A stretch of 64,000 bases of DNA from an uncultured bacterium. GTDB taxonomy: Bacteria > Bacteroidota > Bacteroidia > Chitinophagales > Chitinophagaceae. Shown piece after piece: positions 61,916-64,000 of the stretch. Positions within the stretch are counted from its first letter, which is position 1. Every line of letters starts with the position of its first letter. Made by a program: the position numbers and the translations under genes. The notes beneath the pieces are model-generated. The model ran no database searches. It was given only the letters and a program-made list of their open reading frames with translations, and was not told the DNA's origin. The stretch lies in contig CAIKEH010000003.1 in the NCBI GenBank assembly GCA_903826405.1, forward strand, positions 19,770 through 83,769. The letters are read 5' to 3'.

Positions 61916-63160
61916 TCAAATGGGGAAGAAAAGATAAGCAACCAGTATGGCGGTGATGATGCCAACCAGATCCGCGATCAACATGGCGGGAATGGCGTAC
62001 CGTGTGTTCTTTATGGCAACAGAGCCGAAATAGACGGCCACGACATAAAATGTGGTGTCCGTCGTGCCCTGGAAGATCGAAGATAACCTGCCCGTAAAGG
62101 AATCTGCACCATATCGAGTCATGGCATCCACCATCATCCCTCTAGAGCCACTGCCGCTGAGTGGTTTCATGAGGGCTGTCGGTAAGGATTGTACGAATTC
62201 CGTTCTGAGTCCAATGGCTGAGAAAAGCCGGCTGATACCATCGATCACCACATCGAATGCTCCTGAACTGCGGAGCACGCTGATCGCAACCAGCATGGCC
62301 ACCAGGTACGGAATGATGCGGATCGCCACTTCAAATCCACCTTTTGCACCATCAATGAAGGCTTCGAAAACATTCACTTTCCTCAGCAGTCCGCCAAGCA
62401 GGAATGCGAAGAAGATGAGTATGATGATGCCATTGCTCATGACCGTAGAGAATTTCTCAATTCCGGGTTGGTCGAGGAATTGGGTAAGGTACCAGATCAA
62501 ACCGGCGATGAGCGATGAAATGCCAGCGATCCAAGCTAATAAAACGGGCTGCAAGAGGTTGATGCGTTGTTTGAAGGAAACGACCAGCAGGGCTGCCATC
62601 GTAGCGGTGAAGGTCACGATCAGGCAGGGTATGAATACATCCGTAGGATTGGCAGCAGGAGGTTTGATGGATGCGCGAATCGCGATCGTGCTGATGGGTA
62701 TGAGCGTCAATCCTGAGGCATGCAGTACGAGGAACATGAGCTGCGATTGGCTTGCCGTATCCTTCTTCGGATTCAGTTCCTGCAGACTTTCCATCGCTTT
62801 CAATCCGAAAGGTGTGGCGGCATTATCAAGCCCCAGAAGATTCGCAGAGAAGTTCATCATCATATGTCCCATGGCCGGATGATTCCTGGGGACTTCGGGA
62901 AAAAGCCGCGTGAAGAAAGGGCCAACAATGCGCGAAAGAAAACGGATCGCACCCGCCTTCTCCCCTATGTTCATGAAACCCAGAAAAAGGGTCATGATGC
63001 CGATAAGTTTGAAGGAAAGGTCCACACTATCCCCGGCCGATTTGAATATGCCATCAACAACTGCTTTGAATATCAGGGGATCCCCGGTGATCATCCATTT
63101 CAGGAAGGCGATGACAAAGGCTATGATGAAGAAAAAGATCCAGATATAATTCAACGTCAT
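61916..63160 (-). CDS. Nucleoside-recognition (Gate) membrane protein, fused SpmA-SpmB
   Basis: 414 residues with about eight to ten membrane helices in two halves. Each half has a Gate-type domain: GFMNIGEKAGAIRFLSRIVGPFFTRLFPEVP with LLGLDNAATPFGLKAMESLQ in the first (SpmA-like), and IPYLVAMLVAISVLRSSGAFD with LSGSGSRGMMVDAM and FQGTTDTTFYVVAVYFGSV in the second (SpmB-like). Bacillus SpmA and SpmB act in spore core dehydration; fused forms in non-sporing Bacteroidota are thought to be transporters. Substrate unknown. Likely first gene of a run with the lipoprotein, folB and the TPR gene. Confidence 0.88.
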   Translation of the reverse strand: MTLNYIWIFFFIIAFVIAFLKWMITGDPLIFKAVVDGIFKSAGDSVDLSFKLIGIMTLFLGFMNIGEKAGAIRFLSRIVGPFFTRLFPEVPRNHPAMGHMMMNFSANLLGLDNAATPFGLKAMESLQELNPKKDTASQSQLMFLVLHASGLTLIPISTIAIRASIKPPAANPTDVFIPCLIVTFTATMAALLVVSFKQRINLLQPVLLAWIAGISSLIAGLIWYLTQFLDQPGIEKFSTVMSNGIIILIFFAFLLGGLLRKVNVFEAFIDGAKGGFEVAIRIIPYLVAMLVAISVLRSSGAFDVVIDGISRLFSAIGLRTEFVQSLPTALMKPLSGSGSRGMMVDAMTRYGADSFTGRLSSIFQGTTDTTFYVVAVYFGSVAIKNTRYAIPAMLIADLVGIITAILVAYLFFPI

Positions 63161-63259
63161 GAGACGGGCATTTAGAATTGGGGTGAAATATATTGGAGAA
63201 TATGAATTATTTTACAACGTATTATACGATTATTTATCCACGTAAAAAAGGAGCAGATC

Positions 63260-63547
63260 ATGTATGCCGTTGTACGACATTATCATTTCAAACCAGAAGA
63301 TGGACCAAAGATAGATAAACTGGTCAGTGAAGAATTCATTCCAATGATCAGAAAACTGGATGGCTTTATCAGGTATTACTGGCTGGATACAGGTCTCGGT
63401 GAGGGGGCATCTTTCAGCGTATTCAGGAATAAACAAGGTGCCGATGATTCTATCCTTCTTTCTGCTGATTTCAATAAGACGTATTTGTCGCAGCTCTTCA
63501 GGGAGAAGCCCGAGGTCATAGAAGGTCCAGTAAAAGCCCATGATTGA
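63260..63547 (+). CDS. Small ABM-like (dimeric alpha-beta barrel) protein
   Basis: 95 residues. YAVVRHYHFKPEDGPKIDKL, the MIRKLDGFIRYYWLDTG strand and GASFSVFRNKQGADDSI fit the ferredoxin-like fold of antibiotic biosynthesis monooxygenase-type proteins. No cofactor is needed by several of that group. A second, close copy begins at 63828. Function unknown; co-factor-free oxidation or signal binding are only possibilities. Confidence 0.75.
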   Translation: MYAVVRHYHFKPEDGPKIDKLVSEEFIPMIRKLDGFIRYYWLDTGLGEGASFSVFRNKQGADDSILLSADFNKTYLSQLFREKPEVIEGPVKAHD

Positions 63548-63827
63548 GATCCGTGTCCGGGAATTATTTTTTAAGCGGTATAAGTCAGCAATCTGGTAAA
63601 GATCATACAGGCGATCGTCGCTATTCTCCTTGCTACCTTACCTCTGGCATGGTTAATGTTTTGTGTCGTGTGTTTACAGGTTGTGAATGGTCGGTTGGAA
63701 CAGTCGAATTTTCTCGATTGTCCAGGCCCATGTTCTGAATAGAACTATCGGGCACGATTTTCAGAGATTTGATGTTGAATTTATAAAAGGGATTTTTTAC
63801 CTTTCCCGGAATCAAAATCTTATTTCG

Positions 63828-64000
63828 ATGTATGCAGTTGTTCGTCATTATCATTTCAAACCTGAAGACGGCACTTTGATCGATAAAATGGTCAGGGAAG
63901 GCTTCGTGCCGTTGATCAAGAAAGCTAAAGGGTTCGTCAGGTACTATTGGCTCGATAAGGGCAATGGAGAAGGTGCTTCATTCAGCGTATTCAAGAATAA
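63828..64000 (+). CDS. Second ABM-like paralogue, cut by the window edge
   Basis: 57 codons are visible from the ATG at 63828 (MYAVVRHYHFKPEDGTLIDK, then FVRYYWLDKGNGEGASFSVFKN). It matches the gene at 63260 along its whole visible length with scattered changes, so it is a tandem duplicate. The frame is open at the right edge. A 280-bp gene-free gap separates the copies. Confidence 0.75.
   Translation, partial: MYAVVRHYHFKPEDGTLIDKMVREGFVPLIKKAKGFVRYYWLDKGNGEGASFSVFKN

Noticed and set aside
63544..63738. 64-codon frame between the ABM-like copies
   Set aside because: It has no resemblance to the flanking copies or to any family and fills a spacer.
1..64000. CRISPR array or phage gene cluster
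   Set aside because: No regularly spaced direct repeats, cas genes, capsid or terminase genes were seen; the only phage-like trace is the integrase stump.

Overview
The window looks like a Bacteroidota chromosome, probably from the Chitinophagia; the phylum call is firm and the class call is less so. The evidence is seen in the sequence: promoters of the TTTG-N20-TAnnTTTG type, two very large secreted proteins ending in a type IX secretion (gliding-motility, type B) sorting domain, many short exported proteins and lipoproteins, and gene pairs typical of the phylum (dihydroorotase-like/DUF4199, BT_3928-like DoxX protein/DUF1599, fused SpmA-SpmB, lengthened Lgt). Most of the window is ordinary core genome with good coding density. 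The accessory parts are one dead insertion sequence, a tRNA-linked integration scar and one decayed peptidase gene.

Layout. 1-886: the 3' end of recF and a DUF721 gene. 994-4270: CBS protein, a lone oligopeptide-type permease, a DoxX/thioredoxin-fold membrane protein and DUF1599, all on the minus strand. 4366-9124: folP, a doubly inactivated IS3-family element, an FKBP lipoprotein, a DHH phosphoesterase and ndk. 9181-13751: a gene-free stretch, a UbiD-type decarboxylase, an outer-membrane barrel and a CobW-type GTPase. 13912-16110: a B12-binding-type radical SAM enzyme divergent from the GTPase. 16197-21164: a three-gene unit (choline-kinase-like phosphotransferase, FAD/GcvT demethylating dehydrogenase, APC permease) that looks like a catabolic route for an N-methylated amino compound. 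21259-23354: a class A beta-lactamase-like hydrolase lacking the usual general base, and a DUF1080 protein. 23735-30208: tandem M43 metalloprotease paralogues, the first with its catalytic Glu changed to Gln. 30381-33006: small exported proteins, a nonsense-broken M28 peptidase remnant and a fasciclin protein.

33097-33934 holds an integrase stump, a 22-bp direct repeat of the tRNA-Pro 3' end and tRNA-Pro(GGG): the scar of an old integrated element or of a lost tandem tRNA. 34146-42040 is a plus-strand run: a dihydroorotase-like protein with a broken metal motif, DUF4199, two glycosyltransferases and the four enzymes HddA, GmhA, HddC and GmhB, which together make GDP-D-glycero-alpha-D-manno-heptose. 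42044-47861: lepA, acyl-CoA-binding protein, and a minus-strand glycan operon (flippase, methyltransferase, glycosyltransferase). 48096-52953: tpiA, a GlmU-like protein, rpmE2, a YajQ-family protein, lgt and a bacilliredoxin. 53153-56986: a small heat-shock protein, an exported protein of unknown function, an NTF2-like protein and an arginine-decarboxylase-type enzyme.

57144-57872: rpmI-rplT with a strong own promoter, no infC in front, a structured leader and a textbook terminator. 58013-63160: an M1 aminopeptidase, a TPR protein, folB, a lipoprotein and a nucleoside-recognition membrane protein. 63260-64000: two tandem copies of a small ABM-like gene, the second cut by the window edge. Themes that tie genes together are folate and one-carbon metabolism (folP, folB, the GcvT-type dehydrogenase), surface glycan synthesis and secretion of large proteins. 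The best candidates for something new are the permease-kinase-dehydrogenase unit, the pseudoprotease/protease pair and the rpmI leader.
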